Shown here: in pieces, positions 22,425 through 33,275 of the stretch
How positions within the stretch are numbered: position 1 is the first letter of the stretch
How the letters are laid out: every line of letters begins with the position of its first letter
NCBI RefSeq assembly: GCF_026914185.1
Contig: NC_070572.1
Coordinates: 4,526,001-4,590,000, forward strand
Length of the DNA stretch: 64,000 bases
Direction of reading: 5' to 3'
Origin: Puccinia triticina
Taxonomy: Eukaryota > Basidiomycota > Pucciniomycetes > Pucciniales > Pucciniaceae
Made by a program: the position numbers and the translations under genes
The notes under the pieces: model-generated
What the model was told of the DNA's origin: nothing
Databases searched by the model: none
What the model saw: only the letters and a program-made list of their open reading frames with translations

Positions 22425-24898
22425 CACCAGGGAGGGATTTGTTGCACTCTCTAGAGAGTGCCAGACCGTAATTTTGTCAGTTGCTTGGTATGATGTGAGT
22501 TCAATGTCATCTGTAACTTTGTTAAACTTCCTCCCCAATAGAAGGGTAAATGTAGGTGAAGTTGTTGTGAAATGATCTGTCACTCAATGTCAACACATCA
22601 TTATTGCTCTGTTGAATTTTTGTGTTTGGTTCATCATGATCACAATTTTGAACACAAGCTTCAATGCACAAAATTGTTGCCAAGAATGTCCCAATCCTTA
22701 TTCTAAAATATTGCTTTATCCAAGTGACAGGCAATATTTTTCATTGCAGAATTGTTTTAATTCAAAAACCAAACAACACCACATTATGAAAAATACTTGT
22801 CAAGTATAGCAACTTCAGAGGATCAGCCAAATGGTGGATGAATCCTAGTGAGTGACATATTTCAGCCATGATATTATTTGGGGAGAGTGGTTTGGTATCA
22901 AATTTATATCCTTCAAGAACAGGGAAAAAGGTAGGAAAACCTGTGTAACATGAAATTTGACTCCCAGAAATACAAAATGTGAAACTACTGGATTTAGTTT
23001 TCCCTAAAAATTTTACTAAGTGATGGAACATTCAGGAATTTTAGATTCTGAAGTGTGAATCGCTTATTATCATTTCGGAATACACACCTTGTGTACAGGA
23101 CTACACATTGTACAATTTTCATACCTTTAGTTAAAACTTACTGAAAAATGCAGGGTTCAGAGCCACAAATAAAATTGTTCAACACCAAAAGGGGCTAGAT
23201 TGGTGGAGGTTAACGGGAACTTCATTATCCCCTTGCTTCTGAAAACAGATGGAGAAATAATTCAACAGTTTTCCTGAGACCTCCAAGGCAAACAGTCAAT
23301 TCTTAAATGCTCACACACATCTTGGTTTGGGTTATGTATGCCTTTTGTCTTTTAGATTGATTGTCTTCACATATTTTCCATACATATTTTCCAAGAATTT
23401 TCTCCTGCACGTAGGATTCATTATTCACAGGTAACTTTGTTTCCATGTGCATGGTGCAAAAATGTGGTGTTGATTGCTCTTATCACATGCCACTTAAGTA
23501 GCACAGGCTGCTAGATAAGCCTTTGGTACTGCAGACCTGCTGTATCCAGACCACTGAAAATTATTGGCCTTGGAACAGCAGGAGTGGCACGCACATGTGA
23601 GGAAAAGAGTTAAAAAAAAAATTGTCTGGTGGTTTGAAGGTGGGCACAAGTAAACCATGGGCGCGCGGGGAAACTTGGATTGGTTTTGTATCCCCCTGTG
23701 TCCCCCGGGGAGTGTTATTTTCTTATGTAATGTCCACCCTCAGGTTCGGGCGAACGTGAGGGTGGACATTGGCAAGTCGCTGGCACATGTACTGCAAGTT
23801 GATGAACAGTGTGTACTGTTCATTGCACTGGGAAAGTCCCAGCTGACTCCCAGTACATGCTGGCAATCAAGCTGGGCGTATCCGAGCCTTGTAGGGAGTA
23901 TAAACTGCCTACCAAGCTCAGATAGGCCCAGATCGATGACCAGCATGTGCTGGTCATCGGGCTAGGGCTTCTCCGGCTCAACGACAAGCACGAACTGGTC
24001 ATCAAACTGGAAGAGGCCGCGCTTGGTGACCAGCATGCATTTGTCATCAGCCCCCTGGCTCTCCGAGCTCAAACCCGGAGTACATAGGTCATCAAGCCAG
24101 GGAAGCCCTCGCGCGATGACCAGCACATGCTGGTCATCTATCTGGGATTTTACAAGCTCAGTAGGCAGTACATACTGTCCACCGAGCTCTTAAAAGCCCA
24201 GCTGAATGACCAGTACATGCTGGCTGTTGAGCCGGGATTTTCCCAGCGCGATGTGGGGTACATGCCGGTTCACCAGGCTGAGAAAGGCTCCGCTAAACAA
24301 CCATTGTTTGCTGGTCATTGAGCTGAGATTTTCACAGCCTATTACCCTGTAATCAATTGGATGGTGGCTCCACTTGATGGCCAGTGCACACTGGTCATTG
24401 AGAGGAAAAAAACTTAATGTGATGGCCTTACAAATGGGTCATTGAGCAGAGGATGTCTCAAATCAATGGCTGGTAATATACATGGCCATCAAGTGAAGCT
24501 CTCCAATTGATTGCCAGTACCCAGGCTCATTGATTGGAGTATGTCTCAACTTGATGGCCTTCCAAACAACCATTGAGCGGAGGCTTTTGCCACTCAATGC
24601 ATGTCCATACTGGTACTCAATTGGAGGGTGTATCCACTTGATTTCCAGTAAACACTGGCCAGTGGAGGCTCCCTGTGGGTGCCAGAATGAGCAATTGATT
24701 TGAGAAAACCAACATTTGAGTTTAACTCACTGGAACACACAAGATTGGATATGGAATAACTCAGTATGAGTTCAGTATAACCATACAGCTGAACCACAAT
24801 AAAGTTACACATGAGGGAATGGTTCACATCTGGCAGACTTCCAGGGAGAAATTACGGTCTGGCACTCTCTAGAGAGTGCAACCAATCCCTCCCTGGTG
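22425..24898. mobile_element. 2.5-kb TIR element with internal hairpin array
   Basis: TIRs begin CACCAGGGAGGGATT and include GCACTCTCTAGAGAGTGCC and GACCGTAATT, about 48 bp, inverted at 24850-24898. The 3-bp duplication TAT lies at 22422-22424 and 24899-24901, and the intact arm of the host MITE confirms the empty site. The interior has no recognisable gene. From about 23730 it carries hairpins: one with 12-bp arms (TGTCCACCCTCA/TGAGGGTGGACA) and many TGACCAGCA..TGCTGGTCAT units to about 24600. Confidence 0.85.
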
Positions 24899-24938
24899 TA
24901 TATCACCTATATTTATATCAGCTCCAAACAAAGCCTAA

Positions 24939-25263
24939 CTTTTTTGTTACATGTCCCATCCCCACAAAAAATTCAGGGCACTTATAAGTGGGCATAATCT
25001 GCTTTTCCTGAGTTTTTTGGGATATATAGGGGGTACGCGGCGGGCTTAGTAGGAAAATTCCTACTAACTGTATAACCTTTTTGTCACATATTCAAACGGT
25101 CTAAAAATGTCAGGAATTCTTAATCTTTGTATAATATTTTTTCCCTGAAATTTTTAGCAATGGGATGGCATTAAAACATGAGATATAATTGGTGTGCGGC
25201 AGTCTTAATAAGAAAAATCTGGCTAACTGTATAACTCTTATGTTACATTTCCAAACATTCTAA
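24939..25263. other. Intergenic, no gene seen
   Basis: AT-rich DNA with two loosely similar stretches around TATAACCTTTTTGTCACAT and TATAACTCTTATGTTACAT; probably degraded repeat. Confidence 0.4.
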
Positions 25264-25413
25264 GGCCCCGTTTGGAGCCAATATAATCCGGGCAATATAT
25301 GAGTTTTTCTGCCTGACATCCTATGTGGCATCTGATCAGGTCCGCCAAAACTTGATCAGATGTCACAAAATTCCAGATTATATTGCACAATTATATTGGC
25401 TCCAAACGGGGCC
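25264..25413. mobile_element. Complete PIF/Harbinger-like MITE, 150 bp
   Basis: Inverted ends GGCCCCGTTTGGAGCCAATA...TATTGGCTCCAAACGGGGCC with TAA on both sides (25261-25263, 25414-25416). It also has an inner TGATCAG/CTGATCA pair. The ends match the outer element at 9646-24935 and, more loosely, 28171-29712. Confidence 0.9.
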
Positions 25414-25572
25414 TAAAAATTCCAGGAATTATTAATATTTATATATTCTCTGTGCCCTGAAATTTGTTGAAACTCTTTGGCATCATAAAATGAGATACAT
25501 GAGGTGTACACTAGGAGGTGTTGTAACTACTGCACATCCCCTATACTTCATGTTTTGATACCACCCCATTTA

Positions 25573-25749
25573 TGGTGTTCAAAGTTGGTTTGCATGATTT
25601 TATGCATGCATAAATCATAAAATCACAAAAATATTTTGGTGACAAAATTTTGCATTACATAATCAGACAGTCATATCCCCTGCAAAAAAGATTTTATGAT
25701 TTTATGATTTATGCATGCATAAGATTATGCAAACCAACTTTGAACACCA
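25573..25749. mobile_element. Tc1/mariner-type foldback MITE, complete copy
   Basis: TIRs TGGTGTTCAAAGTTGGTTTG and its inverse, with TA on each side (25571-25572, 25750-25751). TTATGCATGCATAA palindromes lie inside each arm. A 5'-truncated relative lies at 31981-32101. Confidence 0.82.
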
Positions 25750-25759
25750 TAATTGCTAA

Positions 25760-27179
25760 AAATTTCAGGGCGCTGAGAATATACAAATTTCAATAATCCC
25801 AAGCCCTCATTGGCTGGTCACTCACTCAACTTTTGTTTACTGGTTGGCAACACCAATGTGGATTTCAGACCATCCCCACCTACAGACACCGTTGGCCTGC
25901 TCCCCAGGGCCGGATGGTGTTGGTTGGGTAAACATGTTTCCCCTGGTTGAATCAAGTACAATGCTGACGTGATGCGTTGGCAGGGTTGGAATTACACTTT
26001 GGTCAGATGGGTCAGACCAACATACATCTGACTCATTGTTGCGGTTGACCTGCCCCCGCTGTCAGATGCAAGGCGGACAGGTCAAACCTGCCCTGTTTTA
26101 GACCCTGCAGCCCAGCCAACGTAGTGCATTGCAGGAAATAAACCCGTGTTGTAGATCCGTCAAGCGGCTAACATGATAATCAACACCAAACACTTGTTTT
26201 GGAAGTCCTTGCCTCCTTGTCCACCTCCCCAACCAAATACACCCACGTCCTCACCCGCTACACCATCTCCTCTCTCACCGCACTTCCCCAGTGTGGTGGT
26301 TAAGTTTGGAGTGGGGCACCAAAGTGACCAACAAGGTTTGGGTAAGCAGCTGCTGTGGGTCACAAGGGCTCCGCGAAGAATGTCTGCTCTGGTCATCTTA
26401 CAAACTACTCATTATTGTACTTAGACTTACAAGTGTACTAGAGTATTAGGAGAGTTTTACGTGACCTTATCTTTACTTACGGGATTAATTGCAGATTCTG
26501 TGCTTACGGAGTGCGGAGCTTTATTCACTTGCGGATTATTATGCTATAGATCAGGCTCAGAGAGGAGCGCTGAAGGATAGCGGATAGTAGCAGTGCAGAG
26601 CCAAGACACCAATAATCACACAGCCCGGAAACATATATTCTTGAAGATACATTTCTACCAACAAACCTGCCATTATTCTCACAACGTACAGCGCCTCACA
26701 CTACACATTCCTGCTCAACCAGGTCATCACCCGCAAGATCATCCACCATCTTTTCCCCCTCCAACCTCTTAGACATGATGGTGGAGCTTGCTGAACAGGA
26801 ATGTTGACAATTAACACTGTCCTTGCCCCCGGTGGGTCTCAAGAGCCTTGGATCCGTTTGGCTGTCCTCACCTTGGGTGGGTCTCTGGACCTTGGCTCTG
26901 CTTAGCCACTGTCATTGGGGACAGATATTGCTTTGAAAGCAACAGTTTGGCCAATAGGGTTGTCCTAAGATTGGGTCTTGACAAAGTGACCTCTCCTCTC
27001 TTCTTCTATCCTTTCACCCTTGCCTTGTCACCAAGAAAAAAAAGTGGTCACTTGATGGCAAGTGACATGATGCAGCTTTGTTTTCAGCTCCAACACTGCT
27101 CCAATGCTGCTCCGCTCCACCAGCACATCTAGGGCCCACATGAAAGGTGTCAGGATCAAAGCACTCAATGTGAAAAAAC
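25760..27179. other. Intergenic, no gene seen
   Basis: Unique-looking sequence with no convincing ORF. Open frames near 26160-26424 are low-complexity proline-rich shadows. Confidence 0.4.
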
Positions 27180-27770
27180 CAGATGATGCTCAGCTTTGAC
27201 CCTGGCCCAGCTGATGCTCAGCTGATGATCAGTTTTTGCCCTGGCCCAGCAGATGCTCAGCTTTTGCACCGACCACATGATGATCATCTTTGGCCCTGGC
27301 ACAGCTGATGCTCAGCTTTGGCACCGGCCACCTGATGATCATCTTTGGCCCTGGCACAGCTGATGCTCAGACTTGGCCGTGGCACAGCTGATGCTCATCT
27401 TTGGCCCTAGCCTAGCTGACTTTTAGCTCTGGTCCTATCCAAGCTGATTCCAATCTTTTTCCCTGGCCTGGGTCAGCTGATACTCAGCAAGCTGAGCATC
27501 AGCTGGCCAGCTGGCCCAGGACTGGGTCAAAGCTGAGAATCAGCTGGGACAGGACTAGGAAAAGTATGAGCAAGGAATGGTACAAATCTGAGCATTAGCT
27601 GCACCAGTACTAGTATAAAGCTGAGCACCTGGGCAAGGACTGGTCAAAAGGCTTTATTCCAATTCCAAGAGTGAGCTGCATGAAAAAGCTGAGTATGAGC
27701 TGGGCAAAAAAGCTGAGTATGAGCTGGGTACCAAAGCTGAGTATCATCTGGACAGAACTGACAATTAGTT
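27180..27770. repeat. Degenerate minisatellite rich in AGCTGATGCTCAGC
   Basis: Imperfect units of 25-35 bp built on CAGCTGATGCTCAGCTTTGG and CCCTGGC, switching to the complementary GCTGAGCATCAGCTGG after about 27490, so the block as a whole is a loose inverted repeat. Confidence 0.75.
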
Positions 27771-28170
27771 GGGCTAATCAAAAACTGAACAGAACCTCCT
27801 TGGTAAATTTTGGAAGTTGAGGAGATGGTTGGGAGATTGAGGTAGATAGTGGATAGCTTTGGATAGATGGTGGGTAGCTGGCTGGGGCTGGTGTGATGTC
27901 ACTTGTCATCAACTGACTATTTTATTTCCCTGGCGCGTGTGTCTTGGTTGGCCCATACCAATTTTTCATCTTATATATGCATGCCTGGTTTGTCTATGAA
28001 GATGTTGCTGTTTTTGAATTAGTACTGAAGTGAGCCAAGCAAGTGGATCAAGAATTATTTTGTGATTGTTTCTCTATACATTCTCATGAATCATGATTTT
28101 TTTTTTGACACAAGCATTTCATTAGGGGGGTTCACAATTGAATTTTATAAAACTTTGGAGGTCAATTTAA

Positions 28171-29712
28171 GGCCCTGTTTGGACGCCCAGTGTGATATTA
28201 AAAATTGCACCATAATATACATACCACCCAATGTGCAATCCAACTGTAATAAAGCCAATCAAGAAATGATTAGATTTATAACATTGCTGTTTGGCGCATC
28301 CGCTCCAGAATAATGTTGAAGTCCATTTATAACAGGCTGTTTGGCAAACCAGAGCAGACAGTATCATACATGTACATGCACCTAGTACACATATTGATGA
28401 CCTGTTCAACTGGTTATCCGGAGGAGTAACACCCTCTCAATGACCGGTCATCTGGTCATTGAAGAGGACTTCACCTCTCAATGACCGGTCAACCGGTCAT
28501 CGAAGAGCACCTAACCTCTGGATGAACGGTTCGGCCGGCCATCCAGAGGAGTTCACCTCTCAATCACTGGTTGATTGGTCATCGAGAGGTCCAGTCCTCT
28601 TTGATGAACGGTCCATCAAGAGCGTTCAGCTCTGACCGGCCATCCAGAGGAATTCAGCTCTTGATGACCGGTTGATTGGTCATCAAGAGCTGAACTACTC
28701 TTCAATGAACTGTCCATTGAGAACGTTCACCTCTCTCGATGTCCGGTTGATCAGACATCAAGAGATGAACTCCTCTCAATGACCGGTCAACCAGACATCG
28801 AGAGAGGTGAACTCCTCTCAATGACCGGTCAACCAGACATCGAGAGAGCTGAGCTCCTCTTGATCATCCGGTCATTGAGGAGAGCCCACCTCTTGATGTC
28901 CGATCAACCGGTCATCAAGAGCTGAACTCCTCTGGATGGCCGGTCAAACCGGTCATCTAGAGGAGTTCAGCTCCTGATGGTCGGTTGAACCAGTCGTCCA
29001 GAGGGCTTCAGCTCCTGATGACCGGTTGACTGTTCATCAAGAACTGAACTCCTCTCACTGACCGGTCAACCGGTCATGAGGACACAACCTCTTGATGACC
29101 TGTTGACTGGTCATTGAGAGGTGAAGCGGTTGACTGGCCATCAAAGAGGACACAACCTCTCGATGAACGGTCATCCAGACTCCCGAGGTTATGTCCTCTT
29201 CGATGACCGGTTGACCAATCATCAAGAGGGTGTGTCCTCTTCAATGACCAGTTGGCCAGTCATTGAGAGGGTGTGTCCTCTTTGATGACCGGTTGAACCG
29301 GTCATCAAGAGGTGAAGTCCTCTGGATGGCCGGTCAGAACGGTCATCCAGAGGTTGTGTCTGGATGGCCGGTCCAACCAGTCATTGAGAGGTTGTGTCCT
29401 CTTCAATGATCAGTTGACCAGTCATCAAGGGGTTGTGTCCTTCTCGATGACCAGATGATTGGTCATCGAGAGGTGCAGCTTGATTACTGGGAGGTGAGTA
29501 CATATGTAGTCATCAATATATCACCCAGAAATAGAGGTCCTGACCTCTATTTCCAAAATGGCGGGGGTGATATTTTTTTGGTGATGTGAGGTAATGCATT
29601 TTACAATATCATTGGCTGCCCCAAACACTAAATAAACAGGTGTGATACCCCGGGCGCCCCCCGTTATAAATTGCCCAATTTATCATATCACATCGTGCGG
29701 CCAAACGGGGCC
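28171..29712. mobile_element. 1.5-kb PIF/Harbinger-like element filled with hairpin repeats
   Basis: Left end GGCCCTGTTTGG, right end CCAAACGGGGCC, TAA on both sides (28168-28170, 29713-29715). The empty site TTTAAGGCCTTTATG is present at 45055-45069. No transposase. About 1.07 kb of the interior (28425-29490) is a hairpin array. Confidence 0.9.
28425..29490. repeat. Hairpin array (ACCGGT..ACCGGT type) inside the 1.5-kb element
   Basis: Some thirty units combine CTCTCAATGACCGGTCAACC, or a GATGACCGGTTGACTGGTCAT version, with spacers such as GAGGTGAACTCCTC. Units are imperfect inverted repeats, as in 9899-11168 and 21315-21990, but spacer sequences differ. Confidence 0.85.
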
Positions 29713-29989
29713 TAAGGCCTTTATGAACATAATTTTAAAATTTTGGCAAGATGTCCAGAAAAAGGTGTGACTGGTCAATCAGTGCAATTTATGAACTTTA
29801 TAAAATTTTGTTCATAAACAGGTTAAAATGGGTCCTAAAGTTTTGCAAATTTTGATTGTGAACCCCCCTATTGAATCAACATGATTGGTATAACTATACA
29901 AAAGAAATAAAGAACATAAACCAAAACCAACAGCCTGTGAGCCAGCAATTTTTCTTTTACTTTCACTTATGTATCCAACATGATACCAG

Positions 29990-30279
29990 CAACGGTGAAA
30001 CTGATACAATACGTGTATTTGTATCTGTATTGGTGATACATAGTTTTGGAAAAGTGTGTATTGTATCTGATATCAGATACGTCAGAAATACATGTATTTC
30101 AATACAATACAGCATGTATTTCCCCTGATACATGCTTGTATTGTATTGTATTGGGCACCCAAATACACAGTTTTGGAAAACCATGTATTGTATCTGATAA
30201 CCAGTACATCCAAAATACATCTGTTTCAATGCAATACACACACAATACTGATACTTTTAAAGTATCAGTTTCACCGTTG
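29990..30279. mobile_element. hAT-like foldback MITE, about 290 bp
   Basis: TIRs CAACGGTGAAACTGATAC and GTATCAGTTTCACCGTTG, flanked by ATACCAG on both sides (7 bp shared; 8 if the terminal base is assigned to the TSD). The interior repeats AATACA and TGTATTGTATCTGATA motifs. End pattern and TSD length suggest hAT. Confidence 0.75.
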
Positions 30280-30299
30280 ATACCAGTTCCTGCAGAGTA

Positions 30300-31980
30300 C
30301 TGGGCATAGGATTGAGCATGAATTCTAAATTTGCCAACCTAACTTTATCTCAAGTCATAATAGACATATACAATCACCTCAGAGGTCACCTAAACACAAT
30401 TGTGCCCTTGTGCCCACAGTGGCTGTGAAACAAGTGCTCCAAGCTAAGATATTTCAAGACTACAAGCAGTTCCTAGAAAACATGAATTGATTAACTGTTG
30501 GGTTTTTCATCTGTTCCTTCTGCCTCTCTTACTTGTCACTGTTCCGCCTTCCAGACTCACTTCATTCTCTCTGTCCTTATCTGATATGTTGCCCATGATG
30601 CTAACCTTTCAGATTAGGTCATGTATGCTTTCTCTACTAGCCATGTGAAATTGATCCCTGCATAGACTGGTTCGTTGTACTTTCCTCTCTACTGTGTTAT
30701 CTCTTGCGCAGGAGATCTGTTTGTGATAGTTTGAATGTCACCTGAGTCCTCTTTCTCTTTCTTCCATCGGGTTCCATCACCTTCTATTAATTTCATGTCA
30801 TATTCATTGTTATCCACAACCACAACTTGGTGTCTTGTACTTGTCTATTTATACATAGCCTAGTCCAAGCCATCAAGTCTTCATTATCCGCGCCTCCTAT
30901 CCGAGCTGATCCAGTGAGCTCTCATCCCCTCACTGTCCCTTCTCAAGCCCAAAGGCTCATCTCTGTACTTTCTTTGTGTGGCGGTCTTCATTCGGAATCC
31001 CTTCATTAACAGATATTTTCAGACTAGGGAAGGAATTGTTTTTGTTTAAAACTTTCCACAAATGGATGGGTAGACTACACGCCGGGGGTACTTCCTTGCA
31101 AGCAGGTTCGTGGATCCAACAAGGAGCTGTTGATCCGTGGAACCAACAAGGATCAGCTTGGTAAGTGCTCAGTAAGCTTGTTGGTTCCACAGAACATCAT
31201 TTTCCCCGTGGAACCAATGGGTTTGTCATTTTTCCCCATTGGTTCCACAAAGCACACTCCTGTAACTTGTGGAGACCACGTTGGCTTGTTGCTCACGTTG
31301 GTTCCACCACCACAACCTTTTTTTTTCACTTCCAACCAGGACTAGCTCAGGCTGGTCCTGAAGTGTTGAAAGTTTGAGAAAATATGTAATTGAAAGGAAG
31401 AAAAAAAAAGTCAAAAAAAAACTTTGATGGAAAATTGACTCGCAAACGGCTTCTTGAGTGGGTCAGATATTTATAAACAAGGGCATTTCACAATCTGGAA
31501 TAGTGTAGCCGCTAATCAACACCGCTGGGTTTGCCCTGGCACGCAGCTCTGGTTTGCATCCCATCGGCATCATTTATTGGTGCAGGTCTTTTTTCACCAG
31601 CTTGGTACCGTGCTCCACATGGATTCCACGGCGGGCGGGTTTGGTATCCTTGGATGATCATCACAAGGAGCCCCCGTGATCCATTTGGTGGAGAGCACAT
31701 GAATGTGTGGACCAGCAGCCGCTGGTCCAACCTTGCGCAGGGGCACTATGGGGAATCCTCAAGGATTCCTTGGGATATCCTCGTCGCAGGACTCCCCGGG
31801 TGTAGAGAGGGTTCAGAAGTGCAGTGAAAACCTGATATTTCTGATATATCTGATATATCTGTGTGGACTTAAACTGGGAGGCTATGTGGGTGGGGGCATG
31901 GGGTTTGAATGCTGGGTACTAATAGAAAGTGGGTCAACTGAACCTAAACTTTGCAGCGGCAAAGCCGCCTTGGCCTCTAC
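30300..31980. other. Intergenic, no gene confidently seen
   Basis: Contains a cluster of inverted copies of TTGGTTCCAC/GTGGAACCAA at about 31085-31310. Short open frames at 31454-31990 show no recognisable domain. Confidence 0.4.
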
Positions 31981-32101
31981 TAAATCATAAAATCATAAAA
32001 AATATTTTGGTGAGGAAATTTTGTATTACATAATCAGACAGTCATGTCCCCTGCAAAAAAGATTCTATGATTAAAATTATGCAAACCAACTTTGAACACC
32101 A
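31981..32101. mobile_element. Truncated Tc1/mariner-type MITE
   Basis: Matches the right two thirds of 25573-25749 (ATTTTGGTGA, TACATAATCAGACAGTCAT, CCAACTTTGAACACCA) but lacks the left TIR. It overlaps the 3' end of the neighbouring minus-strand RING gene. Confidence 0.75.
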
Positions 32102-32760
32102 TAAATGACAACTACTGTAAAAACCTGAATGGCCATCCAAAATTTGACCCGAGCCCTTGTATTTTCGTTCTGAAGATGATTATGTAATATGTTGATTATG
32201 CCTTCAAACCCCAAAGCTAAGTCCGCAACCGGGGATTCTTCTCCTGAAGGCAATCTTCGACAAAGTGGACAAACTAGCTTTTCTTTCATCTTTTTCTTGG
32301 CTTTGTCGATGCAAGTTTTGTGGAATTCATGGCCACATCCATTCCATTCTGTGGTTTCTTCAGCTCGTATCCATTCCAAGCAGATTGGACAGGGTTCCTG
32401 GAATTTCCTCCATGTCACTGGTTCCCCTTGTTGGTCATCGTCGGGTATGTCAATAACGATTGGCCCATTGAGATCCGGATGAGATGAGTGCCGTTTCAAA
32501 TTTTCTCGACTTCCTTGTAAATTCTATAAAATATGAGTCAATCAGGATTCAGTTCTAAGGAGCAATCAAAGCAGACCTACCCGATGATTGAAATCCCGCC
32601 GGTGAGCTAAGCCTTGAACTGGTGTGTGCGACTGATAGCCTGAAGCTAACATAGCTATTGCACAGTCTTGTGAGCTAGAAACATCTTGGCTTTCTTTCAA
32701 AGCATCAATCCGACTCAATCGATTAACGGAATTCATCGCCAAGCATCTTCCAATCAAAAT
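32077..32760 (-). CDS. RING-H2 finger protein with C-terminal hydrophobic segment, copy 1
   Basis: Exons 32760-32581 and 32523-32077 join in phase 0 over a 57-nt intron, giving up to 208 residues; the first in-frame ATG is at 32739. The RING-H2 reads CPICLEW...NGCGHEFHKTCID...CPLC, with spacing C-x2-C...C-x-H-x2-H-x2-C...C-x2-C. Then RRLPSGEESP and a C-terminal hydrophobic stretch, FWMAIQVFTVVVIYGVQSW. RING-H2 proteins act as E3 ubiquitin ligases that recruit E2 enzymes; a membrane location is inferred. The N-terminal exon (IGRCLAMNSVNRL...SSSQD) is clearly related to copy 2 at 39594-40354. A further upstream exon seems required because a stop precedes the acceptor. The matching upstream DNA (32798-33000) is frameshifted relative to copy 2. 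The last codons come from MITE sequence. Confidence 0.75.
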
Positions 32761-33275
32761 CTATCGAAAAATAAAATATCGGACATTGCCGCAGATTCTA
32801 CAGAAAAAGTAACAGTATGTAACGAACGGCCCTGCATACGAGGCGAAGAATTAAATACGCGGCCATGTGAAATGTCGAACCACGACTTGAACGACCGATG
32901 GCCTGGGTTGAGCGATCGGGATACAAGCCAGGAAACCTATCAAAAAGTGCAAGGCGTGCTTGTGAATAAGTTGTCTTCGATTTCAAGATCACAGCACATG
33001 AAGTACTTTTTGATTATGCGTGGTTTACTTTAAAGGCGAAAGATCATGTATGTCAGAAACAAATGAAGTACTTTTTGATGTGTGGTTTGCTTCAGAGGAC
33101 GAAAGTGGAACGTGCGCCCCCCCCTGCAAATACTCTAACATATCCCCTTCCTAAGATGTACGGTTTCATTGGAAATGAATTGGGTCACAAGAAGGGGTCA
33201 ATGGCTGTGTGAAAATTGAACTACAGTGAAACTGAAGAACTCCAGACACGCCAAACTGGTGTGAGGCCCAGCCTA

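Larger units (their letters stand above)
9646..24935. mobile_element. Outer foldback MITE (PIF/Harbinger-like ends) interrupted by two larger insertions
   Basis: The left end at 9646 reads GACCCCGTTTGGAGC, the right end at 24935 is the inverted GCTCCAAACAAAGCC, and both are flanked by TAA (9643-9645 and 24936-24938). Removing the 12.4-kb element 9708-22126 with its TAAAAAAT duplication, and the 2.5-kb element 22425-24898 with its TAT duplication, leaves a 386-bp element that is one long imperfect palindrome centred near 22262. Each arm supplies the uninterrupted version of the insertion site in the other arm. Ends and 3-bp TAA duplication fit PIF/Harbinger-type MITEs; that class call is inference because no transposase is present. 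Confidence 0.85.
28125..29868. mobile_element. Tc1/mariner-type MITE copy, interrupted by a 1.5-kb element
   Basis: Ends GGGGGGTTCACAATTGAA and TTGATTGTGAACCCCCC with TA duplicates (28123-28124, 29869-29870). Without the nested element and its TAA duplication it is 199 bp, close to the uninterrupted copy at 45014-45215. Confidence 0.9.
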
